Notes: generated by a model from the letters alone, not told the origin. Shown: positions 36,647 through 46,223, numbered from the stretch's first letter. The stretch is DNA of 64,000 nucleotides from an uncultured Lachnospiraceae bacterium (GCA_910584205.1 CAJUAA010000005.1:1-64000); one strand, 5' to 3'. A program made the numbers and translations.

Positions 36647-38011
36647 TCATATGCGGCGGGAAGGCTCCATGGGGAGCAGCGCAGAGACGACAAAGAGATG
36701 ATCCTTAAGATCCATATGCAGAGTGCCGTTATATTTACGGAGCACGTCCCGCACGTTCAAAAGGCCGATTCCGTGTCCGTGGACGGGATGCTTTCCGGCG
36801 GACCGGACCGCGTCCATATGTTCCAGATCCGTGTAGTTTTTGATTTCCAGAAGAAAACATTTTTTTATTGGCCGCGCCTGGACGCGGATCCACCGGTCTT
36901 CCCCGGGAGAAAGCTTTCCGCAGGCTTCCAGCGCATTGTCCAGCAGATTGCCGAAGAGCACGCACAGGTCAAATTCGGGAATGCCGCATGCCGGAGGAAT
37001 CTGTACGTCGCATTCCCACAGGATGCTGTTTTTTTCCGCCAGCTTTCGTTTCTGATACAGAAGGGCGTCTACGGCGCTGTTTCCGGTGGCTTCCGCGCCG
37101 GCTCCCGGATCTGCGCACTGCTCCATCTGTTTCAGATAGTCCGCGATTTTGGCCCATTCACTGCGTTCCACCAGACCTGACAGGGCGATGACGTGATTTT
37201 TCATGTCATGGCGCAGGCGTTCCGACTGGCGGTACTGCTGTTCCTGCATCCGGAAAGCGGCGATCTGTGCGTGATATTGGCTGCTTTTCTGCTGCTCCGT
37301 GCAGATCGTCTCCATTCCGAAAAGGTAGCAGCCCGCCGCGAACATGGACAGGGCGGTCAGGACGCACAGTTCCCCGTGGCTGAAAAGCTGGTCGTAATAG
37401 ATGCCCAGGCCGGCGCTGCTTCTGACCAGAATGCCGTTGGAGGCGCTCCAGTTGGCGACGTCGATCACCGCCGTGATTCCAAGGAGCGGGGCGGACAGGA
37501 CTGCGTGCCATTTCCTGCTTTTATCGAAAAACAGGACGTCAAGGTCCAGACGGATCCGAATCCGGCGAAGAACAAGAAGGACCATGGCCGTGCAGAGACA
37601 GAGGATCAGGACGGCTTCCGTCTGACCCAGAAGAGGCGCCTGGATATGCCATACCGTATGCAGGACAAAGAGCGCAAGGCAGGACAGAAAGGATTCGCAG
37701 AAATTTGCCGTCAGCGTTACGGCGGCGATCAGCACCGAAGCCGTCAGCAGTTTTTTCGCGGCATGCGACCGGAAAAAGAGAAAGACGGCTCCCAGAAAGA
37801 GGAGGTGCTTCAGCAGGACAGGAAGGATGTAGGGACTCTGAGCGGATGCGCAGGCCTTCCAGAGCAGATGAAGAGCGGCCTGACTGAAGAAAAGGCAGAC
37901 CGGGAATGCCCATCGACGGTCCCAGCGGGGCTTAAGATGCTCCCGGCAGAGCCGGTCGACGGCCCATACGGAGACCATGAGACAGGGCAGCAGGAAAAGA
38001 AGTTCTTTCAC
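36647..38011 (-). CDS. GHKL sensor histidine kinase (AgrC-like)
   Basis: 454 aa. Six or so hydrophobic segments in the first 230 residues form a membrane sensor. The cytoplasmic kinase has an H-box RLRHDMKNHV, an N-box LLDNALEAC and a G-box HGIGLLNV, the HATPase_c_5 pattern of AgrC/BlpH-type peptide-sensing kinases. It starts with GTG, overlapping the response regulator stop by four bases (GTGA), so the two are coupled. Its neighbours are an ABC transporter and an ECF sigma factor, consistent with sensing a peptide or envelope stress; the signal is unknown. Confidence 0.9.
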   Translation of the reverse strand: MKELLFLLPCLMVSVWAVDRLCREHLKPRWDRRWAFPVCLFFSQAALHLLWKACASAQSPYILPVLLKHLLFLGAVFLFFRSHAAKKLLTASVLIAAVTLTANFCESFLSCLALFVLHTVWHIQAPLLGQTEAVLILCLCTAMVLLVLRRIRIRLDLDVLFFDKSRKWHAVLSAPLLGITAVIDVANWSASNGILVRSSAGLGIYYDQLFSHGELCVLTALSMFAAGCYLFGMETICTEQQKSSQYHAQIAAFRMQEQQYRQSERLRHDMKNHVIALSGLVERSEWAKIADYLKQMEQCADPGAGAEATGNSAVDALLYQKRKLAEKNSILWECDVQIPPACGIPEFDLCVLFGNLLDNALEACGKLSPGEDRWIRVQARPIKKCFLLEIKNYTDLEHMDAVRSAGKHPVHGHGIGLLNVRDVLRKYNGTLHMDLKDHLFVVSALLPMEPSRRI

Positions 38012-38724
38012 AGGATCCCTCCGTTTTTTCTCATGCAGGCAAGCAGCTCCGCGCAGAAATCGTCATATCTTCTTTTGGCGATGGGAATCCGTTCCCCGTT
38101 GTCGAGAAGAAGCTCCTGACGGTTGTAGGAGTCCACATAGTTCAGGTTTACAAGAAAGCTTTTGTGGCATCGGAAGAAACCTTTGCCCTGCAGCCGGTCC
38201 TCCAGGACGCGGATCTGCTCATAATAGGCAAAACGGTCCGCTGTCTCATGGACCTCGATCATGCGGCCGCGGATTTCAAAATACCGGATGTTGTCAAGGA
38301 AGACTTTTTTCTGCTGCCGTTCCCGCCGGATGACCAGATATTCCCGGGGATGTTTTCTGGTCTTCTGGACGGCTCTCAGAAGGACTGCCGCCAGTTTCCG
38401 TTCGTCGATCGGCTTCAGGAGATAATGAAAGGCTTCCACATCGTAAGCGTTCCATACATAATCCCGGCTGGAGGAGATGAAGATCAGGATCTGGTCGGAT
38501 GCCTGCCGACGGAACCTCCGGGCAGTCTCCAGCCCGTCAAGCCCCTGCATCAGGATATCCAGAAAAAGAATGTCAAAATGTCCTGCTTCCTGAAGGAGCG
38601 CATTTCCGTTATAAAACTGCCGGATGGTACAGGAGAGGTTCCTTTGCTCCAGAATCTCCCGGATCTTATTGGAAAGCGTGCAGCACTGGAGCACTTCATC
38701 ATCGCATACGGCGATGGACAGCAT
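38008..38724 (-). CDS. LytTR-family response regulator
   Basis: 238 aa. The receiver domain begins LSIAVCDDE with the phosphoacceptor aspartate in FDILFLDILMQGLDG near residue 55. A LytTR DNA-binding domain occupies about 130-235 (VFLDNIRYFEIRGR, GFFRCHKSFLVNLNYV). The larger open frame to 39522 is antisense to the permease gene; the ATG at 38724 with AGGTG upstream is the real start. LytTR regulators bind paired 9-bp direct repeats and typically control adjacent transport or peptide genes. Confidence 0.92.
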   Translation of the reverse strand: MLSIAVCDDEVLQCCTLSNKIREILEQRNLSCTIRQFYNGNALLQEAGHFDILFLDILMQGLDGLETARRFRRQASDQILIFISSSRDYVWNAYDVEAFHYLLKPIDERKLAAVLLRAVQKTRKHPREYLVIRRERQQKKVFLDNIRYFEIRGRMIEVHETADRFAYYEQIRVLEDRLQGKGFFRCHKSFLVNLNYVDSYNRQELLLDNGERIPIAKRRYDDFCAELLACMRKNGGIL

Positions 38725-38849
38725 AAGATTCACCTGCCTTTTCTGCAAAAACGTTTCTTTATTAATATGTCGGCAGAAATGGGGCAAAAGTTTCCTGATC
38801 TGATGTAAACGGGCGGATTTCTGCAGAAAACGGGATCGATCCTGGTTCG

Positions 38850-40076
38850 TTATTTTTTTGACAAACGCCGGTATTCCACATACTGCATGGGATAGAGGAC
38901 CAGGGACAGCGCCGTATACAGGATCAGGAGCAGGGGAACCGCTCCGTGAAGCTGTCCGCCCACGGGATACAGGTAGAAGTGCCCCAGAGTCGTGCCCATA
39001 TCCAGAAGCCGGTTCGGGAGCAGAACCAGGATATGGTTCATCAGGGGATGCTGGATGAAAGACAGGAAGGAGGGCAGGAAGACCGCTCCAAAAGGCACCA
39101 TCACCGCCGCCACGGAAGAGCGGGTTTTTGCCGATACCAGCATGGTCAGGCCGGAGAGGAACAGGCATCCCAGGTAGCCTCCCAACAGGACAAGGACGTA
39201 AGCCTGCCCCATGGTCAGGTGATAGAAGCATTTCCAGCCGCCCAGGTCTGCCTGGACCGGACAGGAAGCGCCGTCCGCGCCGAGGAAAGCCAGCACAAAG
39301 GCGCTGTAACATCCCGCAAGCGCCCAGTAGATGCCGGTCACCGTCAGAAGGCCCGCCTTTACTTTGGCGGATACGGCGCGGCTCCGTCCATAGGCGCTGG
39401 CGAAAAAGACAGCTTCTGCTTTTGACTGGTATTCGCAGGAGAAAATACCTGCCACCAGATAACCCAGGATCATGACGGCCAGCATGACCAGCGTGGGAAA
39501 ATACTCCATGGCCCGCCGCCATCCTTTCACATAGTCATAGAAAAAGGGCGTGTCCAGTTCTTCATACCGCCGGATCAGCCAGGCTTTCTCTGCTTCCGTG
39601 AACTGGTCTTTGGCGTCGGTTTCCAGCCATTCCCGAAGCAGGCGGACCCGGTTCTGGTAAAAGTCGGCGGCGTTTACGGAGGTCAGACGGTCGGCCAGAT
39701 AGTAGTCATAGGACCGGAATCCTTCCGCATAGGACTCGTTGATGAGCGATCGAATCTCGAAGATTCCCTGGAGCCGGCTAAAGGCGATGTTATTTTCGGT
39801 AATGTCTTCTGAGAGGGCTTCCGGGGAATGCCGGATCCTTATGTTTTCCTGAAAGGCCGCCTGCAGCCGCTCCTCATCCAGGACTCCCGCCCATTCCTTT
39901 TGCGCCGCCCTTAATTTCTGAACGGCGGAATAACCGTATTCCCTGGCGCCTTCTTCGTTTACATAATATACACGGACCGCCAGAAAGCAGGAGACTGCCA
40001 GCGTGAACAGGAGCAGGCCCAGTGCGATTCGGCCGCCGGTCCGGGAAACTGTTTTCTTGATCTCATAGAATATCAT
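38850..40076 (-). CDS. ABC-2-type transporter permease
   Basis: 408 aa. One helix near residues 15-38, a roughly 150-residue charged extracytoplasmic region, then about five helices (YFPTLVMLAVMILGYLVAGI, quoted as the first of them). A conserved CEYQSKAEAVFFASAYGR loop resembles the coupling helix seen in bacitracin/lantibiotic-type permeases. The start at 40076 overlaps the end of the ATPase gene by 14 bases. It is followed after 125 bases by the response regulator gene. Confidence 0.82.
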   Translation of the reverse strand: MIFYEIKKTVSRTGGRIALGLLLFTLAVSCFLAVRVYYVNEEGAREYGYSAVQKLRAAQKEWAGVLDEERLQAAFQENIRIRHSPEALSEDITENNIAFSRLQGIFEIRSLINESYAEGFRSYDYYLADRLTSVNAADFYQNRVRLLREWLETDAKDQFTEAEKAWLIRRYEELDTPFFYDYVKGWRRAMEYFPTLVMLAVMILGYLVAGIFSCEYQSKAEAVFFASAYGRSRAVSAKVKAGLLTVTGIYWALAGCYSAFVLAFLGADGASCPVQADLGGWKCFYHLTMGQAYVLVLLGGYLGCLFLSGLTMLVSAKTRSSVAAVMVPFGAVFLPSFLSFIQHPLMNHILVLLPNRLLDMGTTLGHFYLYPVGGQLHGAVPLLLILYTALSLVLYPMQYVEYRRLSKK

Positions 40077-40950
40077 GGTCCGCACCTGCCTTTTCTCCAA
40101 AATGATATAAAAATACATCCTCCAGCGTGGCCGGTTCCGGCACCGCTTCTGCCATGGGGCAGGATGCGGACAGGATCCGCAGTTCGACGCCGTCCGCAGT
40201 ATTCCGGATATTGGACACCTGATAATGCTGCAGATAATGATCCAGCTGCTCCCTTTGGACGGTGCAGCGCCACACCTGTTCCGGCATGGAGGCGGTCAGC
40301 TCCTGCGTGGTGCCGGTAAGCGTCAGTTTCCCATCCTTCATCAGAAGGATCTCTCCGGCGATGTATTCGATGTCCGAAACGATATGGGTGGACAGAAGGA
40401 CCAGCCTTTTGTCCGCGATCTCGCTGATGAGATTCCGGAAGCGGATGCGTTCTCTGGGGTCCAGTCCCGCGGTGGGTTCGTCCAGGATCAGGATCTGCGG
40501 GTCGTTTAACATGGCCTGCGCGATCCCCGCCCGGCGCTTCATGCCGCCGGAGAGCTTTTTCATCTTCTGTTTCCGGATGTCCCAGAGCCCCACCTGCTGA
40601 AGAAGCTGCTCTGCGTGTTTTTTGGCATATGCGGGGCGCAGCCCCTTGATGGAAGCGATATACAGAAGGTAATCCTGTATGGTAAAATCCGGGTAATATC
40701 CAAAGTCCTGGGGAAGATATCCCAGGAGCTTCCGGTATGCTCCGCCCATGGAAAAGATGTCGCTCCCTTCCCACCGGATAGCTCCGGAGTCGGGAAGCAG
40801 CAGGGTACAGAGCATGCGCATGAAGGTGGTCTTGCCTGCTCCATTGACACCCAGAAGGCCGTAGACGCCGTTTCCCAGCGTGCAGGAAATGTGATCCACA
40901 GCCATGGTATCCCGGAAGGCTTTCGTAAGTTCGGTTACCTCTAACAGCAT
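40063..40950 (-). CDS. ABC transporter ATP-binding protein
   Basis: 295 aa. Walker A is GVNGAGKTT near residue 35, the Q-loop is in LGYLPQDFGYYP, the signature LSGGMKRRAGIAQA, Walker B ILILDEPTAGLDP, and the switch histidine is in STHIVSD. A C-terminal extension of about 80 residues follows the nucleotide-binding domain. This architecture is that of ABC-2 exporters (BcrA/CcmA class). It is downstream of the ECF sigma factor and membrane protein genes and is coupled to the permease. Confidence 0.93.
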   Translation of the reverse strand: MLLEVTELTKAFRDTMAVDHISCTLGNGVYGLLGVNGAGKTTFMRMLCTLLLPDSGAIRWEGSDIFSMGGAYRKLLGYLPQDFGYYPDFTIQDYLLYIASIKGLRPAYAKKHAEQLLQQVGLWDIRKQKMKKLSGGMKRRAGIAQAMLNDPQILILDEPTAGLDPRERIRFRNLISEIADKRLVLLSTHIVSDIEYIAGEILLMKDGKLTLTGTTQELTASMPEQVWRCTVQREQLDHYLQHYQVSNIRNTADGVELRILSASCPMAEAVPEPATLEDVFLYHFGEKAGADHDIL

Positions 40951-41102
40951 GTTGAATTCCTTTCGTGAGGAGTCTTCGCAGCGGCTTTTGCCATACCGGG
41001 AAGACGATAATGGTTTCTGCTATGATAGACGCAGACAGAAAAGGAAAGGATAGTCTGAAAGAAGAAAAAGTGAAAAATATCAGGGAAATTGACAGGATGC
41101 GT

Positions 41103-41849
41103 TCAGCAGACCGGCAGTACCCCGCAGTTTTTCCACACCTTCCGGATACAGCCGTACAGCCAGAGGACGGAGCCCATAAGGAGCAGGCCCCAGACCGGCA
41201 GGGTGATGGCGTTGTAAATGCGGTCTGCCAGGACGATCCTGACCCAGAAGGTCACCCAGAATGTGCACAGGAAGAGCGCAGAGAGTTCCGAGCGTCTCTG
41301 CCGGCTGTACAGGCTGCGGAAACAGATGCAGCAGGTCACATTGAAGGGAAGGAAGAACTGGATGATCAGTTCAGAGGCCTGCACCTGCATGGTGACAGAG
41401 ACCATGGACAGAAAGACCGTGATCAGGAACAGGTCCACCAGCGCGAAAAGGAGCATGCGGGCAGCGTACGCCTGCCGCAGGGAGTAGAGGGTCGTGCATT
41501 CGATCTCCACGGTATCCGCCATCCGGTCCTTCCACAGCTCCGGCATGATCAGCAGGGAGAAAAGCGGCACCAGGATGCCCATGGCGCGCTGCATGTGCGG
41601 ACCGCTTCCGGTCCCCCTCATGTATACCCAGAGAAGGAGCAGAAGCAGCGCCTGCAGGCCCCACCACCGTTTGCGGATATACCGGCCCTGTGCGTATAAA
41701 AATTCCGCGGCGGACAGAGGCTGTTCCGCCTCATGCTCGCAGAAAGCCTGCGTGGACTTTGTTATCGTCTGCCGGATCGCATCTTCCCGGCAGGGCGGCG
41801 CCGGATGCCGCCTGATATAAGACTGTAGTTTTCCGGAACGGTATTTCAT
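41103..41849 (-). CDS. Six-helix membrane protein in sigma-factor/ABC operon
   Basis: About 248 aa. A cytosolic N-terminus of about 65 residues (with AEFLYAQGRYIRKRWW just before the membrane) is followed by some six hydrophobic helices. There is no zinc-binding anti-sigma motif, but its place directly after an ECF sigma gene makes an anti-sigma or ABC-accessory role plausible. GGAG lies six bases before the ATG at 41849, so this start is preferred to 41861. Function not recognised. Confidence 0.72.
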   Translation of the reverse strand: MKYRSGKLQSYIRRHPAPPCREDAIRQTITKSTQAFCEHEAEQPLSAAEFLYAQGRYIRKRWWGLQALLLLLLWVYMRGTGSGPHMQRAMGILVPLFSLLIMPELWKDRMADTVEIECTTLYSLRQAYAARMLLFALVDLFLITVFLSMVSVTMQVQASELIIQFFLPFNVTCCICFRSLYSRQRRSELSALFLCTFWVTFWVRIVLADRIYNAITLPVWGLLLMGSVLWLYGCIRKVWKNCGVLPVC

Positions 41850-41908
41850 GTCTGTCTCCATTCTGCCGTCTTTTTGACGGCGGCGCAGCCGACCGTGAAG
41901 CCATGCTG

Positions 41909-42412
41909 TCAGACCAGGCTTTTCAGTTTCTCACGGACCATTCGGATCCGGTATTTCACCAGCGGAAGTCCGATGCCCAGAATCCGGGCGATCTCCCGCT
42001 GTTTTTTCCCCTGAAGAAAGTACAGGATCGCAACCTCCTTAAATTCCGGAGAGAGACTCTGAAAGGCGGCCTGAAGATCCATCCATTGGTCCAGGCGTTC
42101 CATACGGTGGTCTTCCGGTTCCGGGAGCGTCTCCGGCAGCAGCTCGTCCTTTTTCCTGCGGTAATAATCCCGGCAGCTGTTGGCGGCGATGGCATAGAGA
42201 TAATTCGCCGGTTTTCCATAGGGCTGGTACTGCCGCAGGGACCGGAAAAAATGCTCAAAGGTTTCCTGTGTGAGATCTTCCGCGTATCCGGGATCGTGGA
42301 CGTGGAGGCGGCAGTACTGAAGGATCTGCGGATAATATTTGCGTATGAAACTTTCAATGGCGGCGTTGTCGCCGCTTTTCATTCGCTGTATGAGCAGCAG
42401 ATCCAGATCCAT
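41909..42412 (-). CDS. ECF-type RNA polymerase sigma factor
   Basis: 167 aa, with sigma region 2 (FIRKYYPQILQYCRLHV, DLTQETFEHFFRSL, ANYLYAIAANSCRDYYRRKK) and region 4 (FQSLSPEFKEVAILYFLQGK, REIARILGIGLPLVKYRI). ECF factors direct transcription of stress or export genes. AAAGGAGG precedes the ATG at 42412. It heads an apparent minus-strand array with the membrane protein, ABC transporter and two-component genes. A 60-base gap separates it from the next gene. No conventional anti-sigma domain is encoded beside it. Confidence 0.92.
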   Translation of the reverse strand: MDLDLLLIQRMKSGDNAAIESFIRKYYPQILQYCRLHVHDPGYAEDLTQETFEHFFRSLRQYQPYGKPANYLYAIAANSCRDYYRRKKDELLPETLPEPEDHRMERLDQWMDLQAAFQSLSPEFKEVAILYFLQGKKQREIARILGIGLPLVKYRIRMVREKLKSLV

Positions 42413-42532
42413 GCCGCGCCTCCTTTCCATGGTGGGAAAGACTGAAAAATTCCTCTCTTACATAGAATAGACGGAAATGGACGGAAAAAAGACAGTCCCG
42501 CATGAAATTTTTTCAATGGGGAAGCTGCGGGG

Positions 42533-43762
42533 TCACATTTCCACGGTTGTAGGCCCTACCTGATCAAAGATGACCATTCCGTCAAAGGTATCCTCCGGGA
42601 TGAGTTTTGTCGTGTAAAACATCTTCAGGAACGTAAGGCCCCCTACATTCAGTGAGGTGATCCGTTGTTTGCCGGAGAGCAGTTCCGTCCAGCCGTTATA
42701 GGCGGACGCCTTCTCCAGATCGATGTAGTAGCGTGCGCCCTCCACGCCGGCGGCCAGGGCGTTCAGGCCGTTTTTATTTTTGACCGTGACTGCCCGAAAG
42801 CTTTCGTCTGTCTGGGAATTGAAGGTGGTGATCCGCGCGTCGGTGCCAATGGCAAAATAACCGTCTCCCAGGTCGTCGGCCAGACGTTTGCCCAGACAGT
42901 TGTAGAACGTGGTGTTGGTTCTTGCGATATGTCCGTTGTGCCCGTTGATAAAGAGCAGGCTTCCGTCGCCGTGCTCCAGGAACCAGTGCACTTTTTCCGC
43001 CATGTGGCTGTCACGGACTTCGTTATATTCACTGTTGGATTTTCGGATGTCGCAGCAGTTATAGATGCTGTTGGCGCATTCTCTTGCAAATTCAAACGCT
43101 TCGCTGCCGCAGGCTTCCGCAATCTGTTCTTTCCGCTGATCCACATCCTGAATGAGTCTCCCGGCATCCGGCATGCCCGCGGCAAATACGTCTGTATCAA
43201 GGTCCTGGATCGTGTCGTCGTTCAGGAAGGCGAGGGCTTCCTCGTACTTTGCGGTCAGTTCCGGATCCACCTGCCTTAAGATGTCAAAGAGGTAGTCCTT
43301 GCTGTTGTCCGCAGACTGCATGTCCATGCCATAGAAATGCAGGTCCTCTCCTGCCGGCGCGGTCTCATTATAAGCGCGCATCCATTCCAGCAGATCCGCC
43401 ATCTCCTTCGTGCGGTAGATCCGAAAGCCGATCGTGGCCGCCGCTTCCTTTGCCGTCCCTTCTCCGCCGTGGATGTAGTCGTCTACCTTCAGCGCATTTC
43501 CGAAATCCCCCTCAATGATAAAGGTCCGGCAGTCGTTGTTCTGAACCAGCGTCCGGAAGACCTCCGCCTTCAGCTCCTGGTATTCTTTTACCCCGTGGCC
43601 TGCTTCCCCCAGGGCGATTACCTGCACCTGTTCCGGGATGGCGATGGCATCAGGGTCCGTCTGTACAGGCGCCATATCAGGAGCGGCGGTTCCGGCACAT
43701 CCCGTCAGCAGGACCGTCAGGCAGGCTGCAGTGATCAGTTGCTTGATTGTTTTCTTTGGCAT
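42533..43762 (-). CDS. Erythromycin-esterase-like lipoprotein
   Basis: 409 aa. A lipoprotein signal peptide is visible: KKTIKQ, a hydrophobic stretch, and the lipobox LLTGC with the cysteine near residue 22. The mature part has the esterase-family residues: GEAGHG (glutamate and histidine), the glutamate in FIIEGDFG, and NGHNGHIAR. The family includes EreA/EreB macrolide esterases and many hydrolases with other or unknown substrates. As a surface lipoprotein, macrolide inactivation is possible but unproven. GGGGAG precedes the ATG at 43762; the longer frame to 43813 would add residues before the signal peptide. Confidence 0.82.
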   Translation of the reverse strand: MPKKTIKQLITAACLTVLLTGCAGTAAPDMAPVQTDPDAIAIPEQVQVIALGEAGHGVKEYQELKAEVFRTLVQNNDCRTFIIEGDFGNALKVDDYIHGGEGTAKEAAATIGFRIYRTKEMADLLEWMRAYNETAPAGEDLHFYGMDMQSADNSKDYLFDILRQVDPELTAKYEEALAFLNDDTIQDLDTDVFAAGMPDAGRLIQDVDQRKEQIAEACGSEAFEFARECANSIYNCCDIRKSNSEYNEVRDSHMAEKVHWFLEHGDGSLLFINGHNGHIARTNTTFYNCLGKRLADDLGDGYFAIGTDARITTFNSQTDESFRAVTVKNKNGLNALAAGVEGARYYIDLEKASAYNGWTELLSGKQRITSLNVGGLTFLKMFYTTKLIPEDTFDGMVIFDQVGPTTVEM

Positions 43763-43905
43763 ATGAATTTCTCCCCTGTTATAAAATCTGGTCTGGAGCG
43801 TTTTCTGAAGCATGGAGATATGGAAAACAATACAATATCTGAACCAAATCCGGAAAACACTCTGCAGGAAAGAAAGTATAGCAGATCAATGGCAGGAGGT
43901 GGAGA

Positions 43906-44676
43906 TCATTTCCCAAATGGCGTCGGAGATTTCCTGAATGGAACGGGGAGGGACGGTTCATCCGGCAGTTTCCGCGCGGCCGACCGGGAAAGCAGGCATT
44001 CCTGTCCGCCCACTGTTAGAATGCCGCGCTTCCGGTCGATCTTCCGGATCTTGTCAAACGCCACCAGATAGGCCCGGTGGGAGCGGAAAAACCGGCCGCC
44101 CAGACTGGCCTGAATCTCATTCAGGCTGCCCAGAAAATCCATGCGGCTGTCCGGGGTGTGGAGCAGGACATGGTGGGGTCTCGGCGCGGTCTCGAAAAAA
44201 AGGATCTCGTCCAGCGGGATGTGGTGCAGACAGGTTCCCGTCTGTATGGTGTATACCTGCACCGGGGCTGTACGCTCCAGAAGCAGGCGGTCCTGAAGCG
44301 CTTCCAGACAGCAGTGTATGGATGCTTCCAGCTGCTCCGGCGTCTTCACGATATAGTCGAAGGCCTGCAGATGGTACTGAAAAGTCCGGCAGGCCAGATC
44401 GCCGTAGCTGGTGATGTAGATCAAAGTACCGCCGGGATCCCGCTTTCTGAGCTCCCGGCCCAGCAGAAAACCGTCCCACTGTCCGTCCTTCAGCTGCACA
44501 TCCAGAATATAGATGTTCTGCCGGCGGTCTCCCAGTGCGCGGAGAAGCTGCCCGGCGCTGTCCGCGCTGCATACGACCTGCATGTCATACTCTTCCATGA
44601 GGATCTTTTTCTCCAGTATGGCCTGAATCCGGCGGCGGGCGGACGCGTCGTCATCACACAGATAAATATCAATCAT
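43906..44676 (-). CDS. LytTR-family response regulator (second system)
   Basis: 256 aa. The receiver begins MIDIYLCDDD, with the likely phosphoacceptor aspartate in NIYILDVQLKDGQWDG near residue 55. The LytTR domain spans about 140-240 (IPLDEILFFETAPRPHHV, RFFRSHRAYLVAFDKIRKI). A basic, proline-rich tail of about 15 residues extends beyond the usual end. AGGAGG lies six bases before the ATG at 44676. It overlaps the upstream kinase by four bases. Its regulon is unknown; the adjacent lipoprotein gene is a candidate. Confidence 0.9.
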   Translation of the reverse strand: MIDIYLCDDDASARRRIQAILEKKILMEEYDMQVVCSADSAGQLLRALGDRRQNIYILDVQLKDGQWDGFLLGRELRKRDPGGTLIYITSYGDLACRTFQYHLQAFDYIVKTPEQLEASIHCCLEALQDRLLLERTAPVQVYTIQTGTCLHHIPLDEILFFETAPRPHHVLLHTPDSRMDFLGSLNEIQASLGGRFFRSHRAYLVAFDKIRKIDRKRGILTVGGQECLLSRSAARKLPDEPSLPVPFRKSPTPFGK

Positions 44677-46043
44677 GATCTGCCTCCTGGTTCTGTTATG
44701 GTCAGTTCCTGTGTAAAGACTCCGCCTTTCCAGCAGGCGGAGGAGGAAGCACCCGGATATTTCTTCAAAATCTTCTGATAGCTGAAAAGCCCCGTTCCCC
44801 GTCCCCTGCCTCTGGTGGACCATCCATCCTTCCAGAAATTTTCCGGGTCTGCTGTGCCGGTCCATGGGTTGGAGATACGGAGTGTGAGCACGGGGCCCTC
44901 CTGCAGAAGGAGGATCTCCACCCACGGCTTTGCGGTGTCCAGCGCCGCTTCCGCGGCATTGTCCATCAGGATTCCCAGACAGCGCACAAGATCCCAGATG
45001 TCCATGGCCGCGCGGTTCACCGGATACAGGACTTCCAGGCGGCAGGGAATGTTCTGCTCTGCCATCTGAGTGATTTTGCAAAGGAGCAGACCCCGTATCT
45101 GGGGAATGTGCACATTGCCGATCTGAGAGGCGGCTCGGATCTTTTCTCCCAGACGCTTCTCAAAACCGGTCTCCAGCTCCTGGAAAGAACGGGAAAGCAC
45201 GCCGTCTTCCTGCTCTTCCATAAGGCCGGTGAGCAGGTTCCGGCAGTCGTGTCGGAAGGTCCGAAGCTCCTCCTGCAGTTCCTCCAGAGTCTGCGCATAA
45301 AGCTGCTGCCGCAGGAGCATGTCTTTCTGGAGATTCAGTTTTCTTAAATCCATGTCCCGCAGCGTCAGATGGAACACCAGGGCAGCCACCAGTATGGCCA
45401 TCACCGCGACGACCAGAAGGTAATCTGCCAGATATGCCGGCTGTATGCCGTACTGCATATGGTTCAGCGCTACGAAAGCAGCCGCCAGCGCCGCCAGAAG
45501 GAGAGCCGTCCGGCGGGGATCGTAAGCCTGCTCCAGATACGTGCAGAACCGTTCCTTCTGCCACAGGCGCCCGGGAAACACGGAAAGAGCGAAATGTAAG
45601 GGCGGAAGGGTGAGCCAGAGCAGGCACATGGTCAAAATGGGCGGAATGTGTTCCGGCGACGCCATGGGAAAGCAGGCGTACAGAAGGTGAATAAAAATCA
45701 CGGAAAGCGAGCTTTCCATTATCCCTGCCATGCATACGGCTGCCAGGCAGTGCCAGAAGGGGCGGTGCCAGACCCACATGCTCCAGAGGGTGAAGGAAAG
45801 GGCGATGAGCAGCCAGAGCAGCAGCATAAGCGGGGTGTTTTGAAGAATCCCTGCCATGCCCCAGTTGACCGCCGCGGTTACGGGCGCCAGAAGAAAGAGC
45901 AGAGGCATTTTTCTGAAAAGCTGTCTTGCAGAGGGCGGATAAAAAAGAACGCAGAGCCAGAGGAACAGAATCAGATGACTCAGCAGGTGGTCCTCACAGG
46001 TGAACAGAAACTGTTTACAGAAGGGCAGGTCGGCATAGTTCAT
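44673..46043 (-). CDS. GHKL sensor histidine kinase (second system)
   Basis: 456 aa. Six or seven hydrophobic helices in the first 235 residues, then a coiled helix and the kinase core: H-box FRHDCRNLLTGL, N-box ILMDNAAEAALDT and a glycine-rich GRGTGLFSYQK. This is the AgrC-like GHKL class. Its sequence differs clearly from the kinase at 36647, so the two are not a recent duplication. AAGGAG precedes the start. A good promoter lies at 46148-46177. Confidence 0.9.
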   Translation of the reverse strand: MNYADLPFCKQFLFTCEDHLLSHLILFLWLCVLFYPPSARQLFRKMPLLFLLAPVTAAVNWGMAGILQNTPLMLLLWLLIALSFTLWSMWVWHRPFWHCLAAVCMAGIMESSLSVIFIHLLYACFPMASPEHIPPILTMCLLWLTLPPLHFALSVFPGRLWQKERFCTYLEQAYDPRRTALLLAALAAAFVALNHMQYGIQPAYLADYLLVVAVMAILVAALVFHLTLRDMDLRKLNLQKDMLLRQQLYAQTLEELQEELRTFRHDCRNLLTGLMEEQEDGVLSRSFQELETGFEKRLGEKIRAASQIGNVHIPQIRGLLLCKITQMAEQNIPCRLEVLYPVNRAAMDIWDLVRCLGILMDNAAEAALDTAKPWVEILLLQEGPVLTLRISNPWTGTADPENFWKDGWSTRGRGRGTGLFSYQKILKKYPGASSSACWKGGVFTQELTITEPGGRS

Positions 46044-46147
46044 GGGCAGCAGGCTCCTTTTCTGTTATCGTGTCATGTCGTTCATTCCCGCGAACAGAGA
46101 GCCAGGTGGCTGCCTGCAGACATTTGGCGGCTGCCGCGAGGTATTTA

Positions 46148-46177
46148 ATTATAGCACGAAAGAGGGGAAACTGTCCA
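46148..46177 (-). promoter_or_regulatory. Promoter of the second two-component operon
   Basis: Minus strand: TGGACA at 46177-46172, 18-base spacer, TATAAT at 46153-46148. About 105 bases upstream of the kinase start. Confidence 0.65.
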
Positions 46178-46223
46178 TGTCCGGGGTACGACGAATGCAG
46201 GAAGCATCCGATGCAGGAGCAGC

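Noticed and set aside
42471..42488. Direct repeat GACGGAAA x2 upstream of the ECF sigma gene
   Set aside because: Too short and too common in composition to call a LytTR or sigma-factor site without comparative data.
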